Below are positions 46,335 through 55,638 of a stretch of DNA of 64,000 bases, piece by piece. The notes under the pieces were generated by a model. The model did no database searches. It had not been told where the DNA came from and was given only the letters and a program-made list of their open reading frames with translations. The translations under genes and the position numbers were made by a program. Numbering within the stretch: position 1 is the stretch's first letter; each line of letters opens with the position of its first letter. Source of the stretch: Acinetobacter sp. BY419. Lineage in GTDB: Bacteria; Pseudomonadota; Gammaproteobacteria; Pseudomonadales; Moraxellaceae. Location of the stretch: positions 1-64,000 of the forward strand of contig NZ_JAGFXZ010000016.1 of the NCBI RefSeq assembly GCF_019038395.1, in the 5' to 3' direction.

Positions 46335-47453
46335 CTAATCTCTTTTATCCTGCATTTTGAACTGATTGAGTTCCTGATTCAGCGCGGCAATCATGTCTGC
46401 CCGGCTGATCATCCCCAATAATTTCTGCTCGCTCACCACCGGAATATAGTTAAAAGAACGCTCGACAAAATACGGCACCAGATCCTGAATCGGCTGTAAG
46501 GGCTGTACCGTGATGACCTTACGGGTCATGATATGTTTGACCTGATGCTCCCAGCTGCTGCGTACATCGGCAGCACGCTTGAACCATTCTACCACCTGAT
46601 ACATCGCCAGGGTGCCGACCAGCTGCTCATTAGCATTGACAACGGGCAGGCTCATCAGGTTCATCTGCTTGAATTTGTCCAGCGCATGCTGGATATCATC
46701 ATGCTCATGTAGCGTCGCCACATCCCTGGTCATAATATCCTGGCAGCTAAACTGATTCACGGCTCGTGCATTGGCCCGGTTTTGTGCTTCCAGAATGATT
46801 TTTTGCAGGTCATATTCACTAATGTCCAGCAGCTCGGTGCGCTGATCCAGCACTTCCTGAATATCCTGCGGCTGAATCGTGACTTTCTGGGTCGGGGTCG
46901 GATCCTTGGAACGGCTATTTAACTGGGCTTGCTGCGGATAATCCTTGCCAATCATCCGGTTAAAGACCATGGCAATTATCATGAGCAGAATTGAATTGAG
47001 CAACACCGGATAAAATACAAAGGCATAACCCAGTTCATGTACCGAATGGCCGCCCAGCACTGCGGTAATGGCCACGGCACCACTGGGTGGATGCAGGGAA
47101 TCTGTGGTCATCATCAGGACAATTGCTGCGGCCACGGCCAGACTAAAGGCTTCAGTCGGATTGGCAATCAACAAGGCACAGCTCACACCCATGATGGCAG
47201 CAATGGTATTGCCGACCAGAATATTCCAGGGCTGCGCCAGGGGACTGGCTGGTACCGCAAAAAGTAAGACTGAAGAAGCACCCATCGGGGCAATGTACCA
47301 GGCTTCAAAATCCCCCAGAATCCATAAGCTCAACAAGGATGAAACCACCAAACCCAGGAGTGCTCCAACCCCGCAGAGCAAACGGTCTTTGAGCGGAAGG
47401 ACTTTGAAGTTTGGTTTTAGGGTGTTGAGCCAGTCGAGATGGGAATGAAACAC
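46335..47453 (-). CDS. HPP family membrane protein with C-terminal CBS pair
   Basis: A 372-residue protein with two parts. Residues 20-170 hold four or five helices of the HPP family, including YIAPMGASSVLLFAVPASPLAQP and the name-giving HPP at 121-123 (DSLHPPSGAVA). Residues about 235-370 form two CBS domains (CQDIMTRDVATLHEHDDIQ..., VKHIMTRKVITVQPLQ...), which bind adenine nucleotides in other proteins. HPP proteins have been linked to nitrite transport in plastids and cyanobacteria. The CBS pair suggests gating by energy state. Substrate unknown; the gene stands alone. Confidence 0.87.
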   Translation of the reverse strand: MFHSHLDWLNTLKPNFKVLPLKDRLLCGVGALLGLVVSSLLSLWILGDFEAWYIAPMGASSVLLFAVPASPLAQPWNILVGNTIAAIMGVSCALLIANPTEAFSLAVAAAIVLMMTTDSLHPPSGAVAITAVLGGHSVHELGYAFVFYPVLLNSILLMIIAMVFNRMIGKDYPQQAQLNSRSKDPTPTQKVTIQPQDIQEVLDQRTELLDISEYDLQKIILEAQNRANARAVNQFSCQDIMTRDVATLHEHDDIQHALDKFKQMNLMSLPVVNANEQLVGTLAMYQVVEWFKRAADVRSSWEHQVKHIMTRKVITVQPLQPIQDLVPYFVERSFNYIPVVSEQKLLGMISRADMIAALNQELNQFKMQDKRD

Positions 47454-47706
47454 AGTGCGCCTGATCTTATTGTTTGCAGATTTTGCGCATTATAGAACCA
47501 AGCCGGATGAAAGGCATCGGTGTTTTACATCTTTTCACCATTCGCGAATACATGCTTTTTAAAACAATAGTTCGCTCAGGTTGAAAACATTCATCCTGAT
47601 TTCACGGCATGAGCGCTCCATCACCGATCGCCATTTGCATGGAAAAAATCCTTTTAGTCATTGTGTTTAAATATAATTCCAGATCCTTTCAAGACAACCT
47701 GATTGC

Positions 47707-48504
47707 TCACTCAGGTTGAATCATGGGCTGGATTCTTAACAGCTCGACCTGACCATAATAGGTTGAAAATGCGACATCTCCGGCATCAACGCCGGTGCCA
47801 ATCCGGATAATATTTTCGACCGGAGCCAAACGGGTCGGATCAAACTGTACCCACCCACCGTCTAGATAAGCTTCAAAAATGGCATGAAAATCTGGTAAAA
47901 ACTTTTCAATTTCCACATAACCAACCGCCATGCGTGCCGGAATGCCCAAGGCGCGGCATAGTGCAATACCTAAATGGGAAAAGTCCCGGCATACGCCTGC
48001 GCGATGCACGAGCACATCTGTAGCTGTGGTGAACTGGTCAGAACTGCCCGACACATAAAAAATATTATTATAAATCCACTGTTCAATCGCTTTGACCCGC
48101 GAATAGCCCGGTGTCATCCAGCCAAATGAGCGGTTTGCCATGTCGACCAGCAGGTCTGAATTACAATAGCGACTGGCCAATAAATAAGGCAGTACTTCAT
48201 CGGGTAGCTCAGGAATTGCCACTTCTTTCAGATTTTGCTGCAGCTCAAGCGGGATCCCCGGTTGCCGAGCCACTGTTGCAGTATAATTCAGCTCAAAAAC
48301 CTCACAGGGTTCGACCTGTAGCCGTACATGACGGTTTTGATGCTGAGCATCCTGAAATTCATGCCATGCTACCGGCAGGTTAAAGCTCAGTTGTTCTTCG
48401 AGAATATTCTGGTCAGGATGATGCGCCGCCTGAACCATAAAAATAAATTCTGTAGGTTGCACTATCTTGTATTTTAAATGGCATTGAATTTGGTAAGTGG
48501 TCAT
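47707..48504 (-). CDS. transglutaminase-like cysteine protease family protein
   Basis: A 265-residue protein with the complete transglutaminase-core triad: Cys172 (RAGVCRDFSH), His207 (PDFHAIFEAYL) and Asp222 (WVQFDPTRLAP). The N-terminal 120 residues form the beta-rich region common to bacterial members (YQIQCHLKYKIVQPTEF). There is no signal peptide, so it is presumably cytosolic. Such proteins often act as peptidases or amidases; the substrate is unknown. Confidence 0.88.
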   Translation of the reverse strand: MTTYQIQCHLKYKIVQPTEFIFMVQAAHHPDQNILEEQLSFNLPVAWHEFQDAQHQNRHVRLQVEPCEVFELNYTATVARQPGIPLELQQNLKEVAIPELPDEVLPYLLASRYCNSDLLVDMANRSFGWMTPGYSRVKAIEQWIYNNIFYVSGSSDQFTTATDVLVHRAGVCRDFSHLGIALCRALGIPARMAVGYVEIEKFLPDFHAIFEAYLDGGWVQFDPTRLAPVENIIRIGTGVDAGDVAFSTYYGQVELLRIQPMIQPE

Positions 48505-48814
48505 GAACTTCCTTATTTTTAAGCATTATTTTATTGCGTGAATATTAAACTAATTTAACAACAGCAATCGTATTAGATCAGTTGAACTTTATAACTCTCG
48601 AGTTTACAGCAGGTCATCCATCTGATTTATTCCTGCTTTCAGACCCGCGGTCATCGACCATGAAAGCCAAAATTACAGTATGCCGATCCATGCCCGCATC
48701 GTTTCAGTCTCTTTTGTTTTTTTCAAAAAAGGATCCTCACATTAACCCTTTGCCACTCCCCTGCAAAGTCCTTATAATTGAGCACAATTTTTCTCTAATT
48801 TTAAGTGGATGACC
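48505..48814. other. spacer upstream of glyQS
   Basis: About 300 bases without a credible gene. It must hold divergent promoters for the transglutaminase-like gene (minus) and glyQS (plus). A GGTC...GACC pairing around 48650-48661 is the only local fold noticed. No T-box features are evident. Confidence 0.4.
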
Positions 48815-49798
48815 ATGAGTCGCGCCATATCGCATATTGATACCTTCCAAGGCTTAATTCTTGCCTTACAAACTTACTGGGCGGAGCAAGGCTGCGTCAT
48901 TTTGCAACCTTATGATATGGAAATGGGTGCAGGGACATTCCACACTGCGACTTTCCTTCGTGCACTAGGGCCTGAAACCTGGAACGCAGCTTACGTTCAA
49001 CCATCACGCCGTCCCAAGGATGGCCGTTATGGTGAAAACCCGAACCGTCTGCAACATTACTACCAGTTCCAGGTGGTGCTGAAGCCAAACCCGGACAATA
49101 TCCAGCAGCTTTACCTCGACTCGTTAAAAGCAATCGGGATTGACCCACTGGTTCATGACATCCGTTTTGTAGAAGACAACTGGGAATCTCCAACATTAGG
49201 TGCTTGGGGCCTAGGCTGGGAAGTTTGGCTGAATGGTATGGAAGTGACACAGTTCACTTACTTCCAGCAAGTCGGTGGTGTGGAATGCTACCCGGTGACT
49301 GGTGAAATCACCTATGGTCTTGAGCGTTTAGCTATGTACCTGCAAGGTGTAGATTCAGTTTACGATCTGGTTTGGACCAAAGGTCAGTTCGGTACAGTAA
49401 CCTATGGCGATGTATTCCATCAAAATGAAGTAGAACAATCGACCTATAACTTCGAATATGCCAACGTTGAAAAAATGTTTGAATTGTTCGACTTCTACGA
49501 AGCTGAAGCAACGCGTTTAATCGAAGCGGAACTGCCATTGCCTGCGTATGAACAAGTCATTAAAGCATCACATAGCTTCAACCTGCTGGATGCTCGCGGT
49601 GCGATTTCAGTGACTGAACGTCAGCGTTATATTTTACGTGTACGTACTTTGGCACGTTCAATTGCACAAAGCTACGTGGCAGCACGTGCGAAGCTTGGCT
49701 TCCCAATGGCTGAACCACAGTTACGTGATGAAGTTCTGGCACAATTAAAAGCACAAGTTGAAGCAGAAGCGAAAGAAGCCCACAAGGAGAGCAAATAA
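48815..49798 (+). CDS. glyQ: glycyl-tRNA synthetase alpha subunit
   Basis: GlyQ is the catalytic subunit of the alpha2beta2 class II enzyme that charges tRNA-Gly. From the ATG at 48815 it has 327 residues; an ATG two codons upstream is nearly as good. The sequence shows [39 protein letters not shown], class II motif 2 in [20 protein letters not shown], and [18 protein letters not shown] motif 3 ([15 protein letters not shown]). The stop overlaps the glyS start (TAATG), so the subunits are translationally coupled. Confidence 0.97.
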   Translation: MSRAISHIDTFQGLILALQTYWAEQGCVILQPYDMEMGAGTFHTATFLRALGPETWNAAYVQPSRRPKDGRYGENPNRLQHYYQFQVVLKPNPDNIQQLYLDSLKAIGIDPLVHDIRFVEDNWESPTLGAWGLGWEVWLNGMEVTQFTYFQQVGGVECYPVTGEITYGLERLAMYLQGVDSVYDLVWTKGQFGTVTYGDVFHQNEVEQSTYNFEYANVEKMFELFDFYEAEATRLIEAELPLPAYEQVIKASHSFNLLDARGAISVTERQRYILRVRTLARSIAQSYVAARAKLGFPMAEPQLRDEVLAQLKAQVEAEAKEAHKESK

Positions 49799-51867
49799 TG
49801 TCTAAACATACCGTTTTGTTCGAATTGGGTTGTGAAGAACTTCCACCAAAAAGCTTAAAAAAATTACGTGATGCGTTGCACGCTGAAACCGTTAAAGGCT
49901 TAAAAGATGCCGGTCTGGCATTCGATGCAATTGAAGCCTATGCAGCACCACGTCGTCTGGCGCTTAAAATTATCAATGTTGATGGCGCTCAAGCAGACAC
50001 ACAAAAACGTTTTGATGGCCCTGCCAAACAGGCAGCGTTTGATGCTGAAGGTAAACCAACCAAAGCATTAGAAGGCTTTATGCGTGGTCAAGGTATTACT
50101 GTAGATCAAGTATCTACTTTCCAAGCGGGTAAAGTTGAAAAAGTCTGCTACTTAAAAGATGTGAAAGGCCAAAGCCTGGACGTACTTTTACCGCAAATCT
50201 TGCAAAATGCGTTAGACAACCTGCCAATCGCAAAACGTATGCGTTCTGCAGCAAGCCGTACTGAATTTGTGCGTCCTGTAAAATGGGTAGTATTGCTGAA
50301 AGACAACGACGTCATTGATGCAACGATTCAGGATCACAAAGCTGGCAACGTGACTTATGGTCACCGCTTCCACGCGCCTGAAGCAATTGTGCTGAACCAT
50401 GCAGATGAATATCTTGCGAAATTAAAAGCGGCGCACGTTGTGGCTTCTTTTGAAGAGCGTCAAGCGATCATCGATCAACAAGTCAAAGCTTTGGCTGATG
50501 AAGTCAACGCCATTGCGATTGTCCCTGCGGATCTTCGTGACGAAGTGACAGCACTGGTTGAATGGCCTGTTGCACTTCGTGCCAGCTTCGAAGAACGTTT
50601 CCTTGCGGTTCCGCAAGAAGCGTTGATTACCACCATGCAGGACAACCAAAAGTACTTCTGCCTGGTGAACAGCGACAACAAACTTCAACCGTACTTCATT
50701 ACTGTGTCGAACATTGAGTCGAAAGACCCGGCACAAATCATTGAAGGTAACGAGAAAGTGGTTCGTCCCCGTTTGTCGGATGCCGAATTCTTCTTCCTGC
50801 AAGACCAGAAACAACCGCTTGCTTCTCGTAAAGAGAAACTGGCGAACATGGTATTCCAGGCTGAGCTTGGTACACTGTGGGACAAATCGACACGTATTGC
50901 AAAACTGGCTGTTGCACTTGCGCCTATTACCGGTGCTAAGGCTGAAGATGCTGAAAAAGCAGCCCTGCTTGCGAAATGCGACTTAACCTCTGAGCTTGTA
51001 GGTGAGTTCCCTGAACTTCAAGGCATCGCGGGTACGTACTACGCCCGTCTTGAAGGCGAAAATGATGAAGTGGCTGAGTCTTTAGGTGAGCAATACCTCC
51101 CTAAATTTGCGGGTGATGTTTTACCGAAAACTAAAACAGGTACAACGATTGCCCTTGCCGACCGTTTAGATACATTGACCGGTATTTTTGGCATTGGTCA
51201 AGCGCCTACAGGTTCAAAAGACCCATTTGCGTTGCGTCGTTCTGCCATTGGTATTTTGCGTCTTGTAACTGAAAACGAGCTTGATGTTTCAATTGAAGAT
51301 TTGATCAAACTTGCACTTGCTGCGTATGGCGATGTATTGAAAGATCACGACAAGACTTTAAAAGATGCAGTGGCATTCCTTGAGGGTCGTTACCGTGCGA
51401 AATATGAAGATCAGGGTGTTGCTGTTGACGTGATTCAAGCGGTTCAAGCTTTGTCTCCAAAATCACCGCTGGATTTTGACAAGCGTGTTAATGCGGTCAA
51501 TCATTTCCGTGAACTTCCTGAAGCTGCGGCTCTTGCTGCTGCCAACAAGCGTGTTGCCAACATTCTTGCCAAAGAAGCTGCGCCTGAAGGTTCAGTGGTT
51601 GAAGCAAGCTTGGTTGAAGATGCTGAAAAAGCATTGTTCGCTGAACTTTCGAAAATCACGCCTGTAGTTGAGCCGTTATTTGCTGCTAAAGACTACACTG
51701 CTGCATTATCTGCTCTAGCTGCACTTCGTGCGCCAGTGGATGCGTTCTTTGATGGTGTCATGGTGATGGCTGATGATGCTGACCTTAAGGCAAACCGTTT
51801 ACGTATGCTTGCTCAATTGCGTGAGTTGTTTACCAAAGTGGCTGATATTTCGGTATTACAGCACTAA
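49798..51867 (+). CDS. glyS: glycyl-tRNA synthetase beta subunit
   Basis: GlyS binds tRNA-Gly for the alpha subunit. The 689-residue protein starts [19 protein letters not shown] and contains the family segments [38 protein letters not shown] and [14 protein letters not shown], then [16 protein letters not shown]. The C-terminal anticodon-binding (DALR-like) region ends [21 protein letters not shown], as usual. It overlaps glyQ by one base and is followed by a terminator. Confidence 0.97.
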   Translation: MSKHTVLFELGCEELPPKSLKKLRDALHAETVKGLKDAGLAFDAIEAYAAPRRLALKIINVDGAQADTQKRFDGPAKQAAFDAEGKPTKALEGFMRGQGITVDQVSTFQAGKVEKVCYLKDVKGQSLDVLLPQILQNALDNLPIAKRMRSAASRTEFVRPVKWVVLLKDNDVIDATIQDHKAGNVTYGHRFHAPEAIVLNHADEYLAKLKAAHVVASFEERQAIIDQQVKALADEVNAIAIVPADLRDEVTALVEWPVALRASFEERFLAVPQEALITTMQDNQKYFCLVNSDNKLQPYFITVSNIESKDPAQIIEGNEKVVRPRLSDAEFFFLQDQKQPLASRKEKLANMVFQAELGTLWDKSTRIAKLAVALAPITGAKAEDAEKAALLAKCDLTSELVGEFPELQGIAGTYYARLEGENDEVAESLGEQYLPKFAGDVLPKTKTGTTIALADRLDTLTGIFGIGQAPTGSKDPFALRRSAIGILRLVTENELDVSIEDLIKLALAAYGDVLKDHDKTLKDAVAFLEGRYRAKYEDQGVAVDVIQAVQALSPKSPLDFDKRVNAVNHFRELPEAAALAAANKRVANILAKEAAPEGSVVEASLVEDAEKALFAELSKITPVVEPLFAAKDYTAALSALAALRAPVDAFFDGVMVMADDADLKANRLRMLAQLRELFTKVADISVLQH

Positions 51868-51894
51868 GTTTTAATTGCTTGAAGTTTAAACTAA

Positions 51895-51922
51895 ACCCCG
51901 CTATAACTTAGTGGGGTTTTTT
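51895..51922 (+). terminator. intrinsic terminator of glyQS
   Basis: ACCCCGCTA, loop TAACT, TAGTGGGGT with T6 directly after. Its T-run ends only 14 bases before the start codon of the next gene, so that gene has almost no room for its own promoter. Confidence 0.85.
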
Positions 51923-51935
51923 ATTGAGATATAAG

Positions 51936-52928
51936 ATGGCAAAACCACGTATTTTTGTAAGTTCAACATACTATGATTTAAAACATATAAGGGCATCTTT
52001 AAGCTTATTCATTGATTCATTAGGCTATGAATCAATTCTATTTGAAAAAGGACAAATTGCTTTTATTGGAGATGATCCATTAGATATTTCTTGTTATAGA
52101 GAAGCCGAATCAGCAGATATTTTTGTATTAATTATAGGAGGTCGCTACGGCTCCATTATTAGTAATGAACCCAAAATCAAAGAAAGCACTCAATACACAG
52201 ATTATAATAGCATTACAAAGAAAGAATACGAAACCGCTCATAACAACCACATTCCAACTTATATTTTAGTTGAAAAAGGCGTATATGCTGAATATCAAAC
52301 CTTTAAAAACAATCGAAATAATGATTCAATTAAGTATGCCCATGTTGATAATATAAATATCTTTAAATTAATTGATGATATCCATAATAAACCAAACAAC
52401 AACCCCATTTTTTCCTTTGAGAAATACAATGAAATAGAAGAATGGCTAAAAGAACAATGGTCTGGATTATTTAAAGATTTCTTAGTTAAACGAGGGAATT
52501 CAAAAAAATTTGAATCCCTTCAAAGTCAAATTAGACATCTTGAAACACTGAATTTAACCTTAAAAAATTATTTAGAGGTTTTAATCAATGCAGATAATAA
52601 ACTATCTAAAAATGATATTATTAAAGCTGAAAATGAGAAAATCACTAGGGCACATTTTATAGAACAATTACATCAATTATTTATATTTAGTTATCTTTTT
52701 AATGGAGAAAGTCTCAATTATAAACAACTCGATACTTTAATTAACCTTATAACAATCTCAGACTCTCCAAAAGAATTTATCAAAAGATTGATTCAAAGCG
52801 GGCTACCCATACATGATCAAATTTATAATTTAGCGTTAAATCATGTTGATAATAAAAATTATTCATTATTAAATGACCTAAATGAATTAAGATCTCTATT
52901 ATCATTAAGTTTATGGTCATATGATTAG
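51936..52928 (+). CDS. DUF4062 domain protein, AT-rich and probably acquired
   Basis: 330 residues from ATG 51936. Residues 3-75 match the DUF4062 fold: RIFVSSTYYDLKHIRASL at the start and ADIFVLIIGGRYGS at 60-73, a Rossmann-like domain found at the N-termini of STAND/NLR-type proteins. A later coiled coil (about 195-225; SLQSQIRHLETLNLTLKNY) and a helical C-terminal part carry no NTPase motif. Base composition and codon use are clearly more AT-rich than those of glyS before it, with many AAA, AAT, ATA and TTA codons. The gene sits tightly behind the glyS terminator with a poor ribosome-binding site. Transfer is likely. A role in stress or phage defence is speculation. Confidence 0.75.
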   Translation: MAKPRIFVSSTYYDLKHIRASLSLFIDSLGYESILFEKGQIAFIGDDPLDISCYREAESADIFVLIIGGRYGSIISNEPKIKESTQYTDYNSITKKEYETAHNNHIPTYILVEKGVYAEYQTFKNNRNNDSIKYAHVDNINIFKLIDDIHNKPNNNPIFSFEKYNEIEEWLKEQWSGLFKDFLVKRGNSKKFESLQSQIRHLETLNLTLKNYLEVLINADNKLSKNDIIKAENEKITRAHFIEQLHQLFIFSYLFNGESLNYKQLDTLINLITISDSPKEFIKRLIQSGLPIHDQIYNLALNHVDNKNYSLLNDLNELRSLLSLSLWSYD

Positions 52929-53089
52929 TTTATTGGTTCCACAATTCATCTTAAAAAATTTAATTTCAAAACTCAACAGTAAATTATATTGTTCTACTTT
53001 ATGAACTGAATAATACTCAGATGTCATCTAGCCAACTTATCATCTATTCCCTATACTCATCTCAACAACACTCAACAAGAAAGAATCAT

Positions 53090-53479
53090 ATGAAATTTAA
53101 AGCTCTTATTTTGACTGGTCTTGCGGGTATTGCTCTTTCAGCGTGTACATCTGCACCCAAAATTCCACAGCTTCAAATTGGTGTCTTGCAGGAAGTACAA
53201 AACCTCGAGGTTGTACCTGCGACCACCAACAACAAGGCAAAACTGACCAAATTCCTCGACAAATGCGTGATTGAATTTACCGGCAATATTGGCAATAACC
53301 GTGTCATTGAACAGTGGTCATTTAAAGGCATGGCCCTGATAGATGCCGGCTCTGCAACTTTCCAGCGCGATGGCACCAGCAGCGCACAAAAATTTAACCT
53401 GCACGATGCTGGCGTACAAAAGAACTTTGTCAGCTTACGCGAACATTTTGCCAAAGATGCACTGACACAATGTGACTAA
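53090..53479 (+). CDS. small lipoprotein of unknown function
   Basis: 129 residues from MKFKALILTGLAGIALSAC, whose lipobox is LSAC (Cys19). AAGAA precedes the ATG. The frame continues 23 codons upstream but without signal character. The mature part has KCVIEFTGNIGNNRVIEQW and ends TQCD, so two Cys (CVIEF and near the C-terminus) could form a disulfide. No domain recognised. Confidence 0.7.
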   Translation: MKFKALILTGLAGIALSACTSAPKIPQLQIGVLQEVQNLEVVPATTNNKAKLTKFLDKCVIEFTGNIGNNRVIEQWSFKGMALIDAGSATFQRDGTSSAQKFNLHDAGVQKNFVSLREHFAKDALTQCD

Positions 53480-53486
53480 AAAATAT

Positions 53487-53530
53487 GGCCCTGTTTTTAA
53501 TATAGCTTTTCATATAAAAACAGGGCTATT
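53487..53530 (+). terminator. terminator-like hairpin after the 53090 gene
   Basis: GCCCTGTTTTTAATAT pairs with ATATAAAAACAGGGC around a short loop, followed by TATTTATTTTG. Confidence 0.75.
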
Positions 53531-53723
53531 TATTTTGCTAAAAATCAATCCAACATTCCTGTTTAATATCTACGATCCTCTCTTTTAAAATTACAATATT
53601 CCGCCACAATTCGACCTGAAAGCCCTGCTCCCTTCACAGGATATTCATTGTTTTTGACTTATTATCCGTTACACTGAAAAACAAACTCAGGCCGCACTCA
53701 GACGAATTCGAGGTCGATGCATA

Positions 53724-54206
53724 ATGAACATCAAAACCCCCATTATTTTAACTACTGCTTTAATGCTTTCTGTTCCGGCATTTGCACAAACCACGACTCA
53801 GCCCACTAAACCGGTGAAGCCTTATGGTGAAAATCCGAACCTGCTGCATGTCTTTGCTTATAAAGCGCAGGAAGGCGTAGTGAATACTGCCGAGAAAGTG
53901 GGTGAAGTGACTGAAAAAGGCATTGCCAAAATCAAGCCGGGCGTCGACCGGGCCTGGAGCAATACCAAATCTGCAACCTTGGATACCCTGCAAAAAGTAG
54001 ATCAGGGTGCAACTCAGGCAGCCCAACAAACCGGTCAGAAAATCCAGCAGACCAAAGAAGTCTGGCGCGGTAATTCACAGCAGGCAGCACCGATTGTGCA
54101 GCAGCCTTTGAGTGAGTCCTCTGCACCTCAGCAAACGACAACACCACAGATGCAGCCTCAATCTGGTTCAGGCTCAGCCACCAGTTATGCAATCACTGAT
54201 CTATAA
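53724..54206 (+). CDS. secreted periplasmic protein of unknown function
   Basis: 160 residues with a clear Sec signal (MNIKTPIILTTALMLS, cleavage after AFA at about 22). A short conserved-looking segment, KPYGENPNLLHVFAYKAQEG, is followed by an amphipathic helix (VVNTAEKVGEVTEKGIAKI) and a Gln/Thr-rich disordered tail from about 100. The helix pattern resembles membrane-stress or coat-like periplasmic proteins, but no family is recognised. A terminator follows. Confidence 0.7.
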   Translation: MNIKTPIILTTALMLSVPAFAQTTTQPTKPVKPYGENPNLLHVFAYKAQEGVVNTAEKVGEVTEKGIAKIKPGVDRAWSNTKSATLDTLQKVDQGATQAAQQTGQKIQQTKEVWRGNSQQAAPIVQQPLSESSAPQQTTTPQMQPQSGSGSATSYAITDL

Positions 54207-54230
54207 AAAAAGCCCGTGACGGGCTTTTTT
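54205..54230 (+). terminator. intrinsic terminator after the 53724 gene
   Basis: AAAAAAAGCCCG-TGA-CGGGCTTTTTT immediately after the stop codon; it could also serve the converging dehydrogenase gene. Confidence 0.9.
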
Positions 54231-54271
54231 ATTGTCAGAGCATAAAACAGTTATCTTGTTATCGACTTGAT

Positions 54272-55228
54272 CTATTCATTGACCTGACGAATCGGCTGAC
54301 CCTGTTTAAATGCTGCTACATTTTCGACCATCTGATCCACAATACGTTGCCGTGCATCGACACTGCCCCAGGCATTATGTGGCGTCACAATCAGGTTTGG
54401 AATCGTAGGGTCCAGTAGTACATTGCCCTGCTTCGGTGGCTCTACCGTTAGAACATCCGTCGCTGCCCCGGCAATCTTGCCTGCTCGCAACGCCTCAGCC
54501 AAAGCGGCTTCATCGACAATGCCACCACGCGCACAGTTAATTAAAAATGCACTGGTTTTCATTGCCTCCAGTTCAGCATGACTGATTAAATGTCGGGTGT
54601 CTTCGCTAAGTGGACAATGCAGACTGAGAAAATCAACTTGAGCAAGCAGCTCGGCAAATGGCACACGGGATGCATCCACTGCACGGTTTGGCAGCGCAGC
54701 AATCAAAACTTTCATGCCAAAGGCCTCGGCCAGTTTAGCCACCGCATGGCCCAGTTCACCATAACCCACGATGCCCAGGATTTTTCCGGCCAATTCAACA
54801 ATCGGTGCATCCAGCAGACAGAACTGGCTGGCCTTTTGCCATTCGCCCTGTTGCAATGCACGTTGATAACTCAGGAATGAAGTCGCCAGATTCAGCATCA
54901 GCATAATCGTATGCTGTGCGACTGCCGAGGTGCCATAAGCCTGACAGTTACACACGACGATACCGCGTGCTTTGGCCGCCTCAAGGTCGACATTATTGGT
55001 GCCGGTTGCCGAGATTAAAATCAGTTTAAGCTCAGGGCATTGCTGAATCGTGGCAGCATCAATCACTACCTTGTTGCTGATAATGACTTCAGCATCGGCC
55101 ACACGGGACATAATCTCGGCAGCCGAAGTCGTGGGATACAAAACCAGCGGATCAAATGCTGCATGCAGTGCCTGAAAGTCCAAATACTGCTGGTCTAAAG
55201 AAGCATAGTCTAAATAAACGGCTTTCAC
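54272..55228 (-). CDS. D-2-hydroxyacid dehydrogenase (glycerate/hydroxypyruvate reductase-like)
   Basis: A 318-residue NAD(P)-dependent reductase. The nucleotide motif is GYGELG (155-160) in ILGIVGYGELGHAVAKLAE. The catalytic triad appears as Arg234 (NCARGGIVDE), Glu263 (LTVEPP) and His284 (TPHNAWGS). The substrate-domain segment SATGTNNVDLEAAKARGI is typical. Closest by pattern are the glycerate dehydrogenase/hydroxypyruvate reductase members, but related 2-ketoacid reductases look alike, so the substrate is left open. It stands as a single gene. Confidence 0.88.
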   Translation of the reverse strand: MKAVYLDYASLDQQYLDFQALHAAFDPLVLYPTTSAAEIMSRVADAEVIISNKVVIDAATIQQCPELKLILISATGTNNVDLEAAKARGIVVCNCQAYGTSAVAQHTIMLMLNLATSFLSYQRALQQGEWQKASQFCLLDAPIVELAGKILGIVGYGELGHAVAKLAEAFGMKVLIAALPNRAVDASRVPFAELLAQVDFLSLHCPLSEDTRHLISHAELEAMKTSAFLINCARGGIVDEAALAEALRAGKIAGAATDVLTVEPPKQGNVLLDPTIPNLIVTPHNAWGSVDARQRIVDQMVENVAAFKQGQPIRQVNE

Positions 55229-55315
55229 GGCTGTTCCCTCAATCCTGTTGACAATTTATTCCTGTCATTTAAAACAGGTCATTCAGGCTTTTCAACCTTT
55301 TTCAGCCGGAAAGGA

Positions 55316-55510
55316 TTAATCCAGCGGTTTATCCATGTGATTACGTAGTGACTTGCGGATCCGATACACCACATATACTGACAGGATAATCATAAAGATA
55401 ATGGACGCACTGACCATGATCACCGCAGGATGCACACTTCCTGCATGTGCCAGATTCGGCAAAGCCAAACCGAAGATAAAACACACTTGCATCATCCGAG
55501 TTGCTTGCAT
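55316..55510 (-). CDS. small exported or membrane protein (64 aa)
   Basis: From MQATRMMQVCFIFGLALPNL the protein has an N-terminal hydrophobic segment ending AHA, possibly a cleavable signal, then one strong transmembrane helix (VIMVSASIIFMIILSVYVVY) and a short basic-acidic tail (RIRKSLRNHMDKPLD). AAGGGGAT lies about nine bases upstream of the ATG. No family is recognised. The tail positive charges suggest the C-terminus lies in the cytosol. Confidence 0.55.
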   Translation of the reverse strand: MQATRMMQVCFIFGLALPNLAHAGSVHPAVIMVSASIIFMIILSVYVVYRIRKSLRNHMDKPLD

Positions 55511-55638
55511 GATAGAGATCCCCTTCTTCGCTTCAAACATCGGGAGCGATATAATTAGTCTATTATTTTTACCGCTTTTCTCTATATTATGCCAAGCTCA
55601 TCACATGTCAAGTATTTGTTTTTTATAAATAATTTTAG

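Noticed and set aside
48601..48814. Possible T-box or glycine riboswitch before glyQS
   Set aside because: No T-box sequence, antiterminator or glycine-aptamer features could be seen, and T-boxes are not expected in this group.
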